This document shows positions 8,120 through 18,330 of a stretch of DNA of 64,000 nucleotides, in pieces. Under the pieces are notes generated by a model. It was given only the letters and a program-made list of their open reading frames with translations, was not told where the DNA came from and did not search any database. Numbering within the stretch: position 1 is the first letter of the stretch; every line of letters starts with the position of its first letter. Source of the DNA: Pediococcus stilesii. Lineage in GTDB: Bacteria; Bacillota; Bacilli; Lactobacillales; Lactobacillaceae. The stretch is taken from assembly GCF_001437075.1 (NCBI RefSeq), contig NZ_JQBX01000007.1, forward strand, positions 209 through 64,208. The letters run 5' to 3'. A program made the translations under genes and the position numbers.

Positions 8120-8350
8120 TTACCCGATTAATAGCATAACACCCCATAAAATGATGATTGCTCCCACTACTACAATTGCAATATTAATTCGTTCCGAGGT
8201 CAGAATGCTACTACCCGTTTTCATAAAGTTAGTCTTAGCTTCAATCCGTCGGTATGTTATGGAATTTTTATGCCAAAAACCCCAGACTCCCAGCGTAACG
8301 GTTACCATACCAACCAGTACTATCAATAACTCCAAAAGAATCTCCGTCAT
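8120..8350 (-). CDS. Small two-segment membrane protein, unknown function
   Basis: This 76-residue protein has a hydrophobic N-terminal segment (about residues 5-27), a polar middle with RRIEAKTNFMKTG, and a second membrane segment (about 55-75). A good SD (GGAG, 8 nt before ATG) supports translation. I do not recognise a family. It may pair with the neighbouring exporter genes, but no shared promoter is evident. Confidence 0.6.
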   Translation of the reverse strand: MTEILLELLIVLVGMVTVTLGVWGFWHKNSITYRRIEAKTNFMKTGSSILTSERINIAIVVVGAIIILWGVMLLIG

Positions 8351-8454
8351 TCCAACATCTCCCCATAAATCTCAATTATTATCACACTCTGTTTAGAGTA
8401 ATAATAGTTCTTTTGACTTATTTTTGTAAAGGAATATGGACAACGAACAATCCT

Positions 8455-9654
8455 CTAAGCGCTTCGTTTTCGAACAATCCCACTGTACAGGAGACAGATT
8501 ACTTCCATCACTAAGGTTATTAAAAAGACGCTATGATACCCATATAAATTAGCGAACATTGATCCCGTTAGTGGTCCGACAACATTTCCAAAAGCTTGAA
8601 ACGACTGGCTATAGCTGAACACTCGCCCAAATGCTGCCTTGGGAACGCTCTGTGCCATAAGTGTTTGATAAGCTGGAATAATTGCCGCATCGGTAATTCC
8701 GAAAATAAACCGAAAAATAAATAGCTGCAGAACGGTTTGCGTAAAGAGCATCGGAACGATCGTAATCGCGGCTCCAACAATTCCCCATACTAATATTTTT
8801 TTTGCGCCGATTTTATCAATCCATTTTCCAAATAGTGGGGCAACAAACATGGTTGAAAGGCCCGGGGCAGCGGTAACAAATCCACTTTGCAATGCGATAT
8901 TTTGTGCATTTGGTGCCAAATCTTTAACAAATAAACTTACAATCGGTTGAATCGTGGTCGATGCCGCTTGAACCGTTAAAGCAACAATATAAATTGCGGG
9001 GATAATTCCCAGCCATCCAATCTTAAAAGATCCCGCACCATCTTTCTGGAGGTCTTTTGCTTCTTTAACTTCAAAATGTTCACGAACAAAAAACAGAGTT
9101 GTTAAAAACACAATCCCCATTCCCATTCCGGCTAGAATAAAAGTCATTCGATAACCAAAAATATCAGCGGTAATTCCACCAACAAGTGGTCCGAGTAGTC
9201 CACCCGTGACGCTTCCGGTGGTCAGGGTCCCCAATGCACTGCCTTTTCGGTGTTCAGGGGCTGAATCAGCAATCAGGGCTTGGGCGTTATTAATATATCC
9301 CGAGAAACTTCCTTGGACCATCCGAAAGAAGATGATCCACCAGACGTTTGGAGCAAATCCGTTAGCTAAAATTGTTAAAGTCATTACTCCGGCGGCTCTC
9401 AAGCACATCAATTTTCGACCTTTTAAATCCGCCAGACGGCCCCACAACGGGGAAACCAAGGTTTTTGCAAAATAACTAATTGCAAAAGCGATTCCGCTTA
9501 ATAAATTAAGATTACTTGCGCTAAAATTCCCCAACGTTGCAATATACAGTGCTAAAAATGGCAACGTCATTGAATTTCCAAGTTCTGTCATAAATGAACC
9601 GAACCAGAGAACGTATAAATTCGTTCGCCATTCCGGCAATCTCAATATTCCCAT
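8455..9654 (-). CDS. MFS multidrug efflux transporter (PmrA/MdtG-like)
   Basis: This 399-residue protein has about twelve membrane segments. The loop motif GRLADLKGRK between TM2 and TM3 is the MFS motif A. The TM5 motif C region contains GSVTGGLLGPLVGG, a marker of drug:H+ antiporters. The overall sequence resembles PmrA/MdtG multidrug exporters. It ends 16 bp before the start of the VanZ-RDD gene's 3' end, so the two probably share a transcript. Substrates unknown. Confidence 0.87.
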   Translation of the reverse strand: MGILRLPEWRTNLYVLWFGSFMTELGNSMTLPFLALYIATLGNFSASNLNLLSGIAFAISYFAKTLVSPLWGRLADLKGRKLMCLRAAGVMTLTILANGFAPNVWWIIFFRMVQGSFSGYINNAQALIADSAPEHRKGSALGTLTTGSVTGGLLGPLVGGITADIFGYRMTFILAGMGMGIVFLTTLFFVREHFEVKEAKDLQKDGAGSFKIGWLGIIPAIYIVALTVQAASTTIQPIVSLFVKDLAPNAQNIALQSGFVTAAPGLSTMFVAPLFGKWIDKIGAKKILVWGIVGAAITIVPMLFTQTVLQLFIFRFIFGITDAAIIPAYQTLMAQSVPKAAFGRVFSYSQSFQAFGNVVGPLTGSMFANLYGYHSVFLITLVMEVICLLYSGIVRKRSA

Positions 9655-9669
9655 AAAAAGCCACCGCCA

Positions 9670-10800
9670 TTATTTTCTAGGTTTTTTAACATCACTTATT
9701 TGTGTAGTTTTTGCCCATACATCATAAAAGAAATATCCATTTTTAAATATCATTCCCCAAAGGAAATTCAATACAACAAATAGTGCCGCAACACTTAAAA
9801 CGCCCAGCAAAATCATATTTGCTTGCGACTGATGCATTTTACTAAAAACTTGAACAAACATGTAGTTGAATCCCCAAAGCGTTGGGATCGCAATTTCAAA
9901 AAGTAAAAACTGCCTTAAAATTAACTGTCCCGTTTTAGCTGGTGTGCCGGAACGCTTTACGATCCGAATTTTTACTAACTTTTTACCGATTGTCTGTCCG
10001 TGAGTGAATACTGGAATTAAAATGAAAATGATTAACGTGCTAATAAAATATGATAAATACGGATTATCAGCTAAACTTGCGAGACCAACCAGACTCATCC
10101 CTATCTCAACTAACGTTCCAACAATTACGTAGTCAGCAATGAAAGCAATTATTCGACGTAGTAATGAAACCTTTTGACCCCGATCGTAGCTCTTTTTATC
10201 CATTTGGTCCCGTGAAGGAAATGCCTTGACCAAAAATGGGGCAATTACACCACCCACCAAAGCTCCAAATGTATTCAAGATCAAATCATCGACGTCAAAT
10301 AGACGATAAGGGCGTGGATAAATCCCGTACAGTCCTGACAATTGAGTTAATTCAAAAAATAGGCTTAAACAGAAGCCATAAAACACGATTTTAACGATTG
10401 GTTGTTTGAAATAATAACGTAGATATACTCCAAACGGTATTGTTAATACGATATTAAAGAATGGTTGAATGAATCCAGGCTGTTTTAACGCTGGTAGCCA
10501 AGTTCCCGGATGGATTGGATTAAACACCGTTGTTGCAATAAACTCCCTTAGCGCCATGAATGGAACTAAATTATAACGTTGCGTGGTTAACTTTGCTACG
10601 GCTTGAATTGACGGTAACGGTAAAATAATTAAAAAGTATGCACTCAACATGTAAAAAATAAACGTGTACACTACGACCGCTCTCCAAGCGACGATGCTAC
10701 CATACCGATGATATTGAATTACTAAGAATGGTAATAATATAAAAATTGCAAGAATTGGAAATGTTATTATTGCTGATTTAATTGGTATTAAGAATGACAT
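9670..10800 (-). CDS. VanZ-like and RDD domain fusion membrane protein
   Basis: The N-terminal half (about residues 1-215) is VanZ-like, with the pattern LFFELTQLSG followed by RLFDVDDLILNTFGALVG. The C-terminal half (about 225-370) is an RDD domain with RRIIAFIADYVIV and GQTIGKKLVKIRIV. VanZ gives low-level teicoplanin resistance in enterococci; RDD proteins are poorly defined membrane proteins. Proteins with both domains occur in Firmicutes. An in-frame stop lies directly before the ATG, which fixes the upper limit of the frame. No close SD is seen. Confidence 0.85.
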   Translation of the reverse strand: MSFLIPIKSAIITFPILAIFILLPFLVIQYHRYGSIVAWRAVVVYTFIFYMLSAYFLIILPLPSIQAVAKLTTQRYNLVPFMALREFIATTVFNPIHPGTWLPALKQPGFIQPFFNIVLTIPFGVYLRYYFKQPIVKIVFYGFCLSLFFELTQLSGLYGIYPRPYRLFDVDDLILNTFGALVGGVIAPFLVKAFPSRDQMDKKSYDRGQKVSLLRRIIAFIADYVIVGTLVEIGMSLVGLASLADNPYLSYFISTLIIFILIPVFTHGQTIGKKLVKIRIVKRSGTPAKTGQLILRQFLLFEIAIPTLWGFNYMFVQVFSKMHQSQANMILLGVLSVAALFVVLNFLWGMIFKNGYFFYDVWAKTTQISDVKKPRK

Positions 10801-10869
10801 CTATACATATCGGTTTGAATAAACCTTCTCCTTTTTTAAATATATCTATATCATTATTGCACCTCAATA

Positions 10870-10912
10870 AAAGTAAAACCAGTATTCTACAAGAAAATAC
10901 TGGTTTTACTTA
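10870..10912. terminator. Intrinsic terminator downstream of the minus-strand MFS gene
   Basis: AAGTAAAACCAGTATT and AATACTGGTTTTACTT form a perfect 16-bp stem with a 9-nt loop. It lies between the minus-strand MFS gene at 10952 and the VanZ-RDD gene and should terminate the former. Confidence 0.8.
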
Positions 10913-10951
10913 GGTTATTAATATTTTTATTTAGTGTCTTTTAGAAATTAA

Positions 10952-12136
10952 CTACTCGTACATTGTTGCCTTTTTCTTGCTTGATTCGATGATAATTGCA
11001 ATCACAATTAAAACAAATAAAATTACAAACAATCCTAGGCTATATAGAAAAACAAATGACGTTGATTCGATAATCATACTCCCAATCAGTGGTCCTAAGG
11101 CACGGCCGGCTGATGGAAATGCGCTAGTTAATCCCTGATATTTTCCCTTTTGATCATACGGAGAAAGACTATTAACAATTGCTGGAATTGATGGAAATGC
11201 AATTGCTTCTCCAATTGTTAACACCACCATGGCGATTACAAAATGGTAATATTGGTGCGCAACCGCAAGTAAGCCAAACGAAGCCAAAAAGAAGAAAATT
11301 CCGAGATACACTTGATGGAACGGATCTTTGAGTAGCTTACCCCCTCGAGAACTTAATAATCCTTGAACTACAAGGATAAAGAAGCCGTTTACCGTCCACA
11401 AGAAACTGTATGATTTAAGTGGAATATGGAGTTTTAGCATGTAAATTGAGACCGTACTACTCCATTGTTGATAAAATACCCACATAATCAGCAAACTGAT
11501 GAAAAACGACATAATAATTGTTAGGTTGATCTTTGGAATCTTGGTCTTTTCCGATTCGTTCATATTTGTTGCATGTTCCGATGGACTTTCCTGTGGAATC
11601 CGATATGTGAACAATGCGACAATAAAAAACACAATAAACATCACTGAGGCGATTGTAAACAGCGGTGCCACACTATGCTTGAAAAGTATCCCGACGAGCG
11701 CCGTTCCAATCATTACACCTAAATTTTGAACGAAATATAGCATGTTAAAGACATAGCGACCATCGCGACTCTTAATCGAAGTTCCCATCGCATTTGTAAG
11801 GGCCGCTAACCATCCGGTTCCCAATCCAATTAATACCAATAAGATCGGATAGATTGGCCAACCATTAAAGAATATCAACGTAAAAAAGGAAATCCAAGTA
11901 AATACGATCCCGCCTAAAACTAAGTAGTAGCTGTCATATTTATCGTACATTTTTCCGGCAGTGAATGCCCCTAATATACTCGCTACAGAATTAAGGAACA
12001 AAACGACTCCCGCCATTACGAGTGAATGTCCTAGTTCTTGATTCATATAAATTGTTGTCAATGGCCATACCGAGCTCATTGCGATACTATCAATTAGAGA
12101 TCCCAGTAGTAGCCATTTTAATCTTAATTCGCGCAT
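10952..12136 (-). CDS. MFS transporter
   Basis: This 394-residue protein has twelve predicted membrane segments and belongs to the major facilitator superfamily. The first loop reads TAGKMYDKYDSYY, a degenerate motif A. The second half contains the equivalent region EAIAFPSIPAIVNSLSP. It resembles YttB/YfnC-type exporters rather than sugar importers, but the substrate is not clear. The SD is GGAGGAGG six nt before ATG. It follows dnaB in the same direction, with a weak terminator between. Confidence 0.83.
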   Translation of the reverse strand: MRELRLKWLLLGSLIDSIAMSSVWPLTTIYMNQELGHSLVMAGVVLFLNSVASILGAFTAGKMYDKYDSYYLVLGGIVFTWISFFTLIFFNGWPIYPILLVLIGLGTGWLAALTNAMGTSIKSRDGRYVFNMLYFVQNLGVMIGTALVGILFKHSVAPLFTIASVMFIVFFIVALFTYRIPQESPSEHATNMNESEKTKIPKINLTIIMSFFISLLIMWVFYQQWSSTVSIYMLKLHIPLKSYSFLWTVNGFFILVVQGLLSSRGGKLLKDPFHQVYLGIFFFLASFGLLAVAHQYYHFVIAMVVLTIGEAIAFPSIPAIVNSLSPYDQKGKYQGLTSAFPSAGRALGPLIGSMIIESTSFVFLYSLGLFVILFVLIVIAIIIESSKKKATMYE

Positions 12137-12157
12137 AAATCCTCCTCCATAAAGTTA

Positions 12158-12198
12158 ATTTAAATAAAAGAACTAGTTCAGGCAAAAATGTCTGGACC
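12158..12198 (-). terminator. Probable weak terminator after dnaB
   Basis: On the minus strand GGACTGGTCCAGACA and TGCCTGAACTAGTTC pair with several G-U pairs and two mismatches, followed by TTTTA. It is imperfect, so read-through into the MFS gene is possible. Confidence 0.45.
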
Positions 12199-12225
12199 AG
12201 TCCTAAATCCGCTCACTGATGCTTT

Positions 12226-13632
12226 CTAGCGCATCCCTGCTTCAGGTACATAAGCTAACGAAGAAAACTTGTTGTATGACTTAATGAAAAGTAAATTGAC
12301 CGTCCCACGTGCCCCACTACGGTTTTTTTCAATAATTACCTCGACCGGGCCAACGTTTTGATCATCTTCATCTCGTGGATCTTGATCTTGGTCAGCATTT
12401 TCATTGCCATCTTCTCGTTCATAGTAGTCATCACGATAAAGAAATGCCACGATATCCGCATCTTGTTCAATTGAACCCGATTCACGAATATCAGACATTA
12501 CTGGACGCTTATCTTGTCGCTGCTCAACTCCTCGTGAAAGCTGTGATAACGCAATCACGGGAACTCCCAGTTCTTTAGCTAATTTCTTTAATTGTCGTGA
12601 TATAGCAGAAACTTCTTGTTGTCGATTTTCACCGGAGCCTTCAATTAGTTGCAAGTAATCAACAACAACTAATCCAAGATTTCCTTGTTCTTTAGCTAAT
12701 CTTCGACACTTTGCCCGAATTTCCGACATTTTAATTCCTGGCGTATCGTCGATATAGATGTTAGCTTTTGCCAATGATCCCATTGCGACAACCAAGTTTT
12801 GCCACTCTTCTTCATTTAATTGACCAGTTCTTAGATGGTTAGCATCAATGCTACCCTCCGCACACAACATTCGGTTTACCAGTTGTTCAGCACCCATTTC
12901 CAAGCTAAAAATGGCAACCGATTTGTCAGTCTTTGTTCCAACATTTTGTGCAATATTTAACGCGAACGCCGTTTTACCAACTGCCGGTCGGGCCGCTAAA
13001 ATAATTAACTCATCCGCATGCAACCCGGTTGTTATTTTATCAAGCTCCTTGAATCCAGTCGGTAATCCGGTAATTTCATCATCATTTTGATATAGACGAT
13101 CGATTTCTTCCATTGACGTTGTTAAAACGTCCGCAATGGGTTTAAAGCCCGTCTGATTCCGATTTTCAGCAACGTCCATAATTTCACGTTCTGCATCATC
13201 GAGAATTGCTGAAACGTCGTCATCTTGGCTATATCCCTTAGTTGCAATCGATGTCGCTGTTTTGATTAACTTTCTTAATAAAGATTTTTCTTGAACAATT
13301 TTTGCGTAATAACCAACATTAGAAGCCGTTGGCACCGAACCAGCTAGTTCAGCAATGTACGTGATTCCACCGGCGTCCTCGACTTGATTATGCTCTTCCA
13401 ACGCATTATTGACTGTTAACGCATCAATCGCTTCGTCTGCATCATTTAAATCAATCATCACTTTAAAAATAACTTGATGGGCGTGTTTATAAAAATCCTC
13501 GGCCGTAACGTACTCCATCGCGTCAATTAGTGCATCTGCATTTAAGAAAACAGCTCCCAAAACCGCTTTTTCGGCCTCAATGTTTTGAGGAGGTGTTTGA
13601 TTCTCTAAAATTCCGTTGTCCATGATACTCAT
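12226..13632 (-). CDS. dnaB: Replicative DNA helicase DnaB (DnaC of Bacillus)
   Basis: This 468-residue hexameric helicase unwinds DNA at the fork. The N-terminal primase-interacting domain contains NIEAEKAVLGAVFLN. The RecA-like domain carries Walker A ARPAVGKTAFALN, the B motif LGLVVVDYLQL and LSQLSRGVEQR. An acidic insert (about residues 405-432, rich in D, E and N) precedes the last strands. Two in-frame ATGs are close together; GGGAG favours the first or the MDNGILENQ start. It is the last gene of the gdpP-rplI-dnaB block. Confidence 0.95.
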   Translation of the reverse strand: MSIMDNGILENQTPPQNIEAEKAVLGAVFLNADALIDAMEYVTAEDFYKHAHQVIFKVMIDLNDADEAIDALTVNNALEEHNQVEDAGGITYIAELAGSVPTASNVGYYAKIVQEKSLLRKLIKTATSIATKGYSQDDDVSAILDDAEREIMDVAENRNQTGFKPIADVLTTSMEEIDRLYQNDDEITGLPTGFKELDKITTGLHADELIILAARPAVGKTAFALNIAQNVGTKTDKSVAIFSLEMGAEQLVNRMLCAEGSIDANHLRTGQLNEEEWQNLVVAMGSLAKANIYIDDTPGIKMSEIRAKCRRLAKEQGNLGLVVVDYLQLIEGSGENRQQEVSAISRQLKKLAKELGVPVIALSQLSRGVEQRQDKRPVMSDIRESGSIEQDADIVAFLYRDDYYEREDGNENADQDQDPRDEDDQNVGPVEVIIEKNRSGARGTVNLLFIKSYNKFSSLAYVPEAGMR

Positions 13633-13681
13633 ACTCTCCCGTGCTAGTTAAAACCATTGAGATGAAAGCTATTTTTAAACT

Positions 13682-14134
13682 TTACTGTTCAGATACGTGA
13701 ACCCTAATCGTTGCCGTTACGCTAGGATGCAGTTTAACTGGCGCATTCGTGTATCCCATACTACGAATTGGATTATTCAACTCAATTTTACGTTTATCGA
13801 TTTTAATTTTAAATTGTTTTTCAAGTGCCTGGGCAATTTGTTTGCTTGGAATTGATCCGAATAAACGTCCGTCTTTACCGGCCTTCGCCTTAATTTCCAC
13901 GACTGTTTGATCATTTTCCAAAACAACCTTAAGCTTCTTAGCATCTTCCAAAATTTCAGCTTCGTGTTTCTCTTCGGCTTTTTGTTGTCCCTTTAATTCG
14001 CTCATTGCTGAAGCAGTGGCTGGTTTGGCCTTCCCGTTCTTAATTAAAAAGTTTTGTGCGTATCCATCAGATACATTTTTAACTTCACCACGTTTACCCT
14101 TACCTTTTACATCTTCAAGAAAAATAACCTTCAT
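13682..14134 (-). CDS. rplI: 50S ribosomal protein L9
   Basis: This protein of about 150 residues has the L9 layout: an N-terminal domain [21 protein letters not shown], a long charged connecting helix (about residues 40-80) and a C-terminal domain ending in VRVHVSEQ-like strands. It binds 23S rRNA near the L1 stalk. The start at MKVIF has GAGGAG upstream. The gdpP stop codon overlaps this SD region, which indicates coupling. Confidence 0.97.
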   Translation of the reverse strand: MKVIFLEDVKGKGKRGEVKNVSDGYAQNFLIKNGKAKPATASAMSELKGQQKAEEKHEAEILEDAKKLKVVLENDQTVVEIKAKAGKDGRLFGSIPSKQIAQALEKQFKIKIDKRKIELNNPIRSMGYTNAPVKLHPSVTATIRVHVSEQ

Positions 14135-14139
14135 TAGAA

Positions 14140-16140
14140 TCACTCCTCATCTTTTTCATCTTCTTGCAAAAGCGCAATCAGTTGTTCTCTTGCATCTTCA
14201 ACTTTAACATCTTCAATTTGGGTTGCCGCCATCGCTAAATGACCTCCCCCTCCTAGTTTTTCCATAATAACTTGAACATTTTCCGTTCCAACACTACGCG
14301 CTGAAATTCCGACCACATCATCTGACCGGCGGGTGATCACAAAGGATGCTTCCACTCCAGAAATGTTCAATAACGAATCGGCCGCCTGTGCCGCAATCAC
14401 CGGATCATACTTACGATCATCTTCGCCCATACAGATGGCATATTTCGTATCGACGAATTGTACCGTATCAATCAGATGATTCCGCTGCATATAACTGTCA
14501 ACGTTCTCTTTTAATAGATAACGAATCGTATCCTCATTTGCTCCTACCGAACGGAGATAACTAGCGGCATCAAAGGTCCGCGTCCCTGTCCGTTCCGTAA
14601 AGGACTTCGTATCAACTTCAATTCCGGCCAAAATCGCCGTTGCTTCAATCGGCTGAATTGGTTCCCCATCATGCGATTGATACTCAAACATTTCGGTAAT
14701 TAGCTCCCCAGTTGATGAGGCATATGGCTCAATATAAACCAAAACTGGATTCTCCGGAAATTCGGTTCCGCGACGATGATGATCAATGATGATCACCCGA
14801 TTACTAAGCTTATCAAATAACTCCTCAGACGTCGTGATTGAACGTTTAGAATGATCAACCATAACTAGCAAGCTTTGGCTGTTTGCGAGCTCTAAGGCTT
14901 GTTCTGCGTCAATAATTGAATCTTTTAACTCTTCATGTTCATCTAACTTATCGATCAGACGTGTTACATCAGAATGCACACCCTCTTGATCCAAGACAAT
15001 CCAACATTCCTTCTTGTTCATTTGAGCGATTCGGCGAATTCCTAAAGCCGAACCCAGCGAATCTAAATCGGTTCTCGTATGGCCCATGACAAAAACCTGA
15101 TCGGCTTGATTCATTAATTCCTGAATCGCTTGACCAATCATCCGCGCCCGGACACGAGTTCGTTTCTCCATCGGGTTCGTCTTTCCACCGTAGAACCGCG
15201 CCTGCTCGTCATCAGCCTTAACGACGACTTGATCGCCTCCACGACCAAGTGCTAAATCAAGATTGCTTTGCGATAAATCTGCTAAACGATTCAAATTATC
15301 GTCGCCATACGCGATTCCAATACTTAGCGTAACTGGTGAGTTTTGCTTAGAGGTAGCCTCCCGAATGGTATCTAATAACTTAAAGCTGTCTTCTTCGACC
15401 TTCGTCAAAGTTTCGTTGTACATAATGACAAAGAAATGGTCATCATCCACTCGACGAAGATACATACCAAACGATTGCGCCCAGCTCGAAACTTGATTTG
15501 TGACAAAATTATTTAGATTTGAAACGTCCGAATCGGCCATCGACTGCGTAATTTCATCATAATTATCAATGAAAATTTGACCAATCACAACTTGACGATT
15601 ATCAAACTGTTTTTCCATTTCGGCGTAATCCGTTACGTCAATGAAATAAACTGCCCGCTCATCTTTTTGAATTAAAACATCAAAAACATGTTCATTCCAA
15701 GTTACGCGATTAAATCCATCATTATTTTTATGATCTTCAATAATTTTAGATAAACTTTCATCCACTTCGCTCAGGGGATGCCCGAGAACTTTTTCATCTT
15801 TAAAATAACGTTGTAAATTTGGGTTAACCCATTCTATCCGATTCTGCTCACTATAAAGCAAAATTCCGATTGGCATTGATAGTATCGCGTCTTCTTCAGA
15901 CTGATCAATTCGAAACGATAACTCTGAAATGTATTTATCGGTTTCGTCGCTTAGTAAGCGTAAAGTCCGAACACTAAAGATTCCGGTGACAATTACCAAT
16001 ACTAACATTACAATTCCGACAATAAAATCAATGTAAAATGCCAAGCCAAGGCTAATCAGCGACAGCAAAACAATTACGACTGCTACTAATCCAACCCTTG
16101 GATTACGGATAAATGCAGGTAGACGATCTACTAATTTCAT
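14140..16140 (-). CDS. gdpP: Cyclic-di-AMP phosphodiesterase GdpP
   Basis: This 666-residue membrane enzyme hydrolyses c-di-AMP to pApA. Two N-terminal membrane segments (about residues 15-60) are followed by a PAS-like domain, a degenerate GGDEF domain, a DHH domain and a DHHA1 domain. DHH residues include [15 protein letters not shown] and [14 protein letters not shown]1 has [13 protein letters not shown]. The start [10 protein letters not shown] was chosen for the SD AGGAG eight nt upstream. Linkage to rplI and dnaB is the usual Firmicute order. Confidence 0.96.
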   Translation of the reverse strand: MKLVDRLPAFIRNPRVGLVAVVIVLLSLISLGLAFYIDFIVGIVMLVLVIVTGIFSVRTLRLLSDETDKYISELSFRIDQSEEDAILSMPIGILLYSEQNRIEWVNPNLQRYFKDEKVLGHPLSEVDESLSKIIEDHKNNDGFNRVTWNEHVFDVLIQKDERAVYFIDVTDYAEMEKQFDNRQVVIGQIFIDNYDEITQSMADSDVSNLNNFVTNQVSSWAQSFGMYLRRVDDDHFFVIMYNETLTKVEEDSFKLLDTIREATSKQNSPVTLSIGIAYGDDNLNRLADLSQSNLDLALGRGGDQVVVKADDEQARFYGGKTNPMEKRTRVRARMIGQAIQELMNQADQVFVMGHTRTDLDSLGSALGIRRIAQMNKKECWIVLDQEGVHSDVTRLIDKLDEHEELKDSIIDAEQALELANSQSLLVMVDHSKRSITTSEELFDKLSNRVIIIDHHRRGTEFPENPVLVYIEPYASSTGELITEMFEYQSHDGEPIQPIEATAILAGIEVDTKSFTERTGTRTFDAASYLRSVGANEDTIRYLLKENVDSYMQRNHLIDTVQFVDTKYAICMGEDDRKYDPVIAAQAADSLLNISGVEASFVITRRSDDVVGISARSVGTENVQVIMEKLGGGGHLAMAATQIEDVKVEDAREQLIALLQEDEKDEE

Positions 16141-16233
16141 AGCACTTCTCCTAAAAATGTGTCTAACTATCTCTGATTTTACCATACTTACAAGTGATTA
16201 TTAAAACCGTTCCGTCATCAATTTTTTTCACAT

Positions 16234-16270
16234 AAAAAACACCACCCAAGTATAAACTTGAATGGTGTTT
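16234..16270 (-). terminator. Terminator of the rpsF-ssb-rpsR operon
   Basis: On the minus strand AACACCATTCAAG and CTTGGGTGGTGTT pair with two G-U pairs around a 6-nt loop, followed by a T run. Confidence 0.85.
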
Positions 16271-16280
16271 TTGCTAAAGA

Positions 16281-16517
16281 TTAGTCTTCAGCAACGAATG
16301 GAAGCAAGCCCATGATCCGTGCGCGCTTGATTGCAATTGTCAAACGACGTTGGTTCTTAGCACTTGTACCACTGACACGACGAGGTAAAATCTTACCACG
16401 TTCTGAAATGAATCGTTTTAACAATTCTGTGTCTTTGTAATCGATATACTCAATATGGTTTGCAGCAATGTAGTCGACTTTACGACGACGACGGCCACCA
16501 CGTTTTTGAAATGCCAT
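16281..16517 (-). CDS. rpsR: 30S ribosomal protein S18
   Basis: This 78-residue basic protein contains the S18 signature region [19 protein letters not shown] followed by [20 protein letters not shown], of which [12 protein letters not shown] is the clearest part. It binds S6 on the 30S platform. It is the last gene of rpsF-ssb-rpsR, 24 nt after ssb. Confidence 0.97.
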   Translation of the reverse strand: MAFQKRGGRRRRKVDYIAANHIEYIDYKDTELLKRFISERGKILPRRVSGTSAKNQRRLTIAIKRARIMGLLPFVAED

Positions 16518-16541
16518 AATGATTGCCCTCCTCTATTTAAT

Positions 16542-17066
16542 TTAGAATGGTAAATCATCGTCAGAAATATCAATTGACTGACCGCCATTAGCAAATGGGT
16601 CATTCGGATTCGAACTGTTAGGTTGTTGTGCACCGCTATTGTTCGATTGTCCTCCGTCAAAAGGATTTCCAGATGATGGTTGTTGTGAAGGGGCAGATTG
16701 ACTATTGCCAAATCCGCTATCATTTCCTTGACGACGTTCCGTTGAAGAACGTGATTCAAGAAGTGAGAAGTTTTCGGCGACAACTTCTGTAACGTAAACT
16801 CGTTGACCCTGTTGGTTTTCGTATGAACGCGTTTGAATTCGTCCATCAATTCCAACCAAAGAGCCCTTTCGAGTAAAGTTAGCAAAGTTTTCTGCGGCTT
16901 TTCGCCACATCACACAATTAATGAAGTCAGCTTCGCGTTCACCCTGTGAATTTGTAAACTGACGATTAACAGCAACCGTAAAACTTACTACTGCGGCACC
17001 ACTACTTGTATATCGTAGCTCAGGGTCTCTTGTTAGACGTCCAACAAGTACCGTTCGGTTAATCAT
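16542..17066 (-). CDS. ssb: Single-stranded DNA-binding protein SSB
   Basis: This 174-residue protein has an N-terminal OB fold (residues 1-105) starting [21 protein letters not shown] long flexible linker rich in S, N, Q and G follows, and the acidic tip is DISDDDLPF, which recruits replication partners. The linker composition is ordinary for Firmicute SSBs. It is co-transcribed between rpsF and rpsR. Confidence 0.97.
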   Translation of the reverse strand: MINRTVLVGRLTRDPELRYTSSGAAVVSFTVAVNRQFTNSQGEREADFINCVMWRKAAENFANFTRKGSLVGIDGRIQTRSYENQQGQRVYVTEVVAENFSLLESRSSTERRQGNDSGFGNSQSAPSQQPSSGNPFDGGQSNNSGAQQPNSSNPNDPFANGGQSIDISDDDLPF

Positions 17067-17100
17067 AAGATCCGCTCCTTCCTAGTTTTTAAGTTTTATA

Positions 17101-17388
17101 TTAACGTACAACGATCATGTGACGAAGAATTCCGTCAGCAATCTTAGATAAACGATCAAATTCGCTTAAAGCTGCGTCGTCGCTAGCCTTAACGTTAACG
17201 ACGTGGTAAATACCTTCGTTAAAACCACCGATTTCATATGCAAAACGGCGCTTTGACCAGTCTTTTGAATCAACAATTTCTGCACCATTGTCTGTCAAAA
17301 TCTTGTCGAAACGTTCAACTAAAGCAACTTTAGCTGCATCGTCAAGGTTTGGAGCGATGATGTATGTGATTTCGTAGTTTTTTTCCAT
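17101..17388 (-). CDS. rpsF: 30S ribosomal protein S6
   Basis: This 95-residue protein starts [17 protein letters not shown] and contains the S6 core [21 protein letters not shown]. The start was chosen for its SD (AGGAGG, 8 nt upstream); longer frames run into the leader hairpin. The leader carries a hairpin with an exposed CCG, so feedback control by the S6:S18 complex is likely. Confidence 0.97.
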   Translation of the reverse strand: MEKNYEITYIIAPNLDDAAKVALVERFDKILTDNGAEIVDSKDWSKRRFAYEIGGFNEGIYHVVNVKASDDAALSEFDRLSKIADGILRHMIVVR

Positions 17389-17444
17389 TGATTTACACCT
17401 CCTCTTGGACTTATGGCCTTCTATCACAACGTAGAAAGCAAGGA

Positions 17445-17470
17445 GAGTTTGCCAAAAAAGCCGGCAACTC
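17445..17470 (-). promoter_or_regulatory. rpsF leader hairpin, probable S6:S18 autoregulatory site
   Basis: On the minus strand GAGTTGCC and GGCAAACTC pair, with CCGGC and a T-rich loop between. Bacterial rpsF leaders carry a hairpin with an unpaired CCG that mimics the 16S rRNA site of S6:S18. The position in the leader and the CCG fit this family. The exact bulge structure was not computed. Confidence 0.55.
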
Positions 17471-17480
17471 ACAAATAAGA

Positions 17481-17509
17481 ATTATAACATCCCTTTTAAG
17501 CAGACGCAA
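17481..17509 (-). promoter_or_regulatory. rpsF operon promoter
   Basis: On the minus strand TTGCGT (17504-17509) and TATAAT (17481-17486) are separated by 17 bp, just upstream of the leader hairpin. Confidence 0.78.
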
Positions 17510-17574
17510 TAACAAAAAAAGCCTGATTAACGATATACAAGAAACAAGTACACCAAAAATTAGACTTTTATTTA

Positions 17575-17889
17575 TTAATCATAAATTTTTTTTGCCAGAT
17601 TAAAGGCACTCCATGCTTTCGGCCATCCTGCATAGAACGCCAGATGTGTAATCAATTCCACCATTTCGTCCTTAGTGACACCATTTTTCTTAGCGATTTT
17701 CATGTGATCAGCAAGCTGTGGAACACCCTGCGTTAACAAACTTGAAACGGTGATTAGGCTACGATCATGAGCCGACATTTGATGTTCACGTGACCAAACT
17801 TCGCCAAATAAGACGTCATCATTTAATTCGGCAAACTTAGGAGCAAAATTGCCGAGATTATCCCGACCTGCCGTTTGTTTTTCTGCCAT
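17575..17889 (-). CDS. Carboxymuconolactone decarboxylase (CMD) family protein
   Basis: This 104-residue all-helical CMD protein has the pattern SREHQMSAHDRSLITVSSLL and a C-terminal ELITHLAFYAGWPKAWSAFN. It lacks the CxxC pair of the AhpD peroxidase branch, so it belongs to the gamma-carboxymuconolactone decarboxylase-like branch. Its ATG overlaps the stop of the cupin gene. CMD plus cupin pairs are common in LAB and may act on reactive carbonyl or quinone compounds. The substrate is unknown. Confidence 0.88.
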   Translation of the reverse strand: MAEKQTAGRDNLGNFAPKFAELNDDVLFGEVWSREHQMSAHDRSLITVSSLLTQGVPQLADHMKIAKKNGVTKDEMVELITHLAFYAGWPKAWSAFNLAKKIYD

Positions 17890-18311
17890 TATTTAAAATC
17901 CTCCTCTGCTTTTTGATACTGGATATCATCGACCGGTTCCAACCATTCCGGTGTTCCCGCCGTAATCGCAACATGCGAAAACCAGCTATTAGACGTAGCG
18001 CCATGCCAATGTTTGACACCATCATGCGTTACAATCACATCTCCTGCCACCAAATGCCGAGCTGGCTGTCCTTCTTCTTGATAAATTCCTTCACCACCGG
18101 TAACCAATAAAATCTGGTAACCATCATGATGAATGTGCCAATTATTTCGACAACTGGGCTCAAAAGTAACGTTTCCAACACCAACGTCGATCTTTGAATC
18201 AGCAACTAATCCTTGTAAGTAACTCTGACCAATGAAGTATTTTGCATATGCATCATTTTTAGCACCCCTTGGAAAAATAACGCCATTTTTCAGATTTTCA
18301 TTTTTAATCAT
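17889..18311 (-). CDS. Cupin-domain protein
   Basis: This 140-residue protein has a single cupin barrel. Metal-ligand histidines are visible in NNWHIHHDGYQ (cupin motif 1) and in VTHDGVKHWHGA (motif 2). It lies between an SDR oxidoreductase gene and a CMD gene in a MerR-controlled operon. The family includes dioxygenases and isomerases; the reaction is not identifiable. Confidence 0.87.
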   Translation of the reverse strand: MIKNENLKNGVIFPRGAKNDAYAKYFIGQSYLQGLVADSKIDVGVGNVTFEPSCRNNWHIHHDGYQILLVTGGEGIYQEEGQPARHLVAGDVIVTHDGVKHWHGATSNSWFSHVAITAGTPEWLEPVDDIQYQKAEEDFK

Positions 18312-18330
18312 TTAAACTTGTTCCTTTCGT

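Noticed and set aside
8109-8396. 95-codon plus-strand frame antisense to the small membrane protein
   Set aside because: The minus-strand frame has an SD and a clear membrane-protein pattern; the plus-strand frame has neither.
16418-16885. 155-codon frame overlapping ssb and rpsR in another frame
   Set aside because: It is a shadow of the low-complexity SSB linker; ssb and rpsR are certain.
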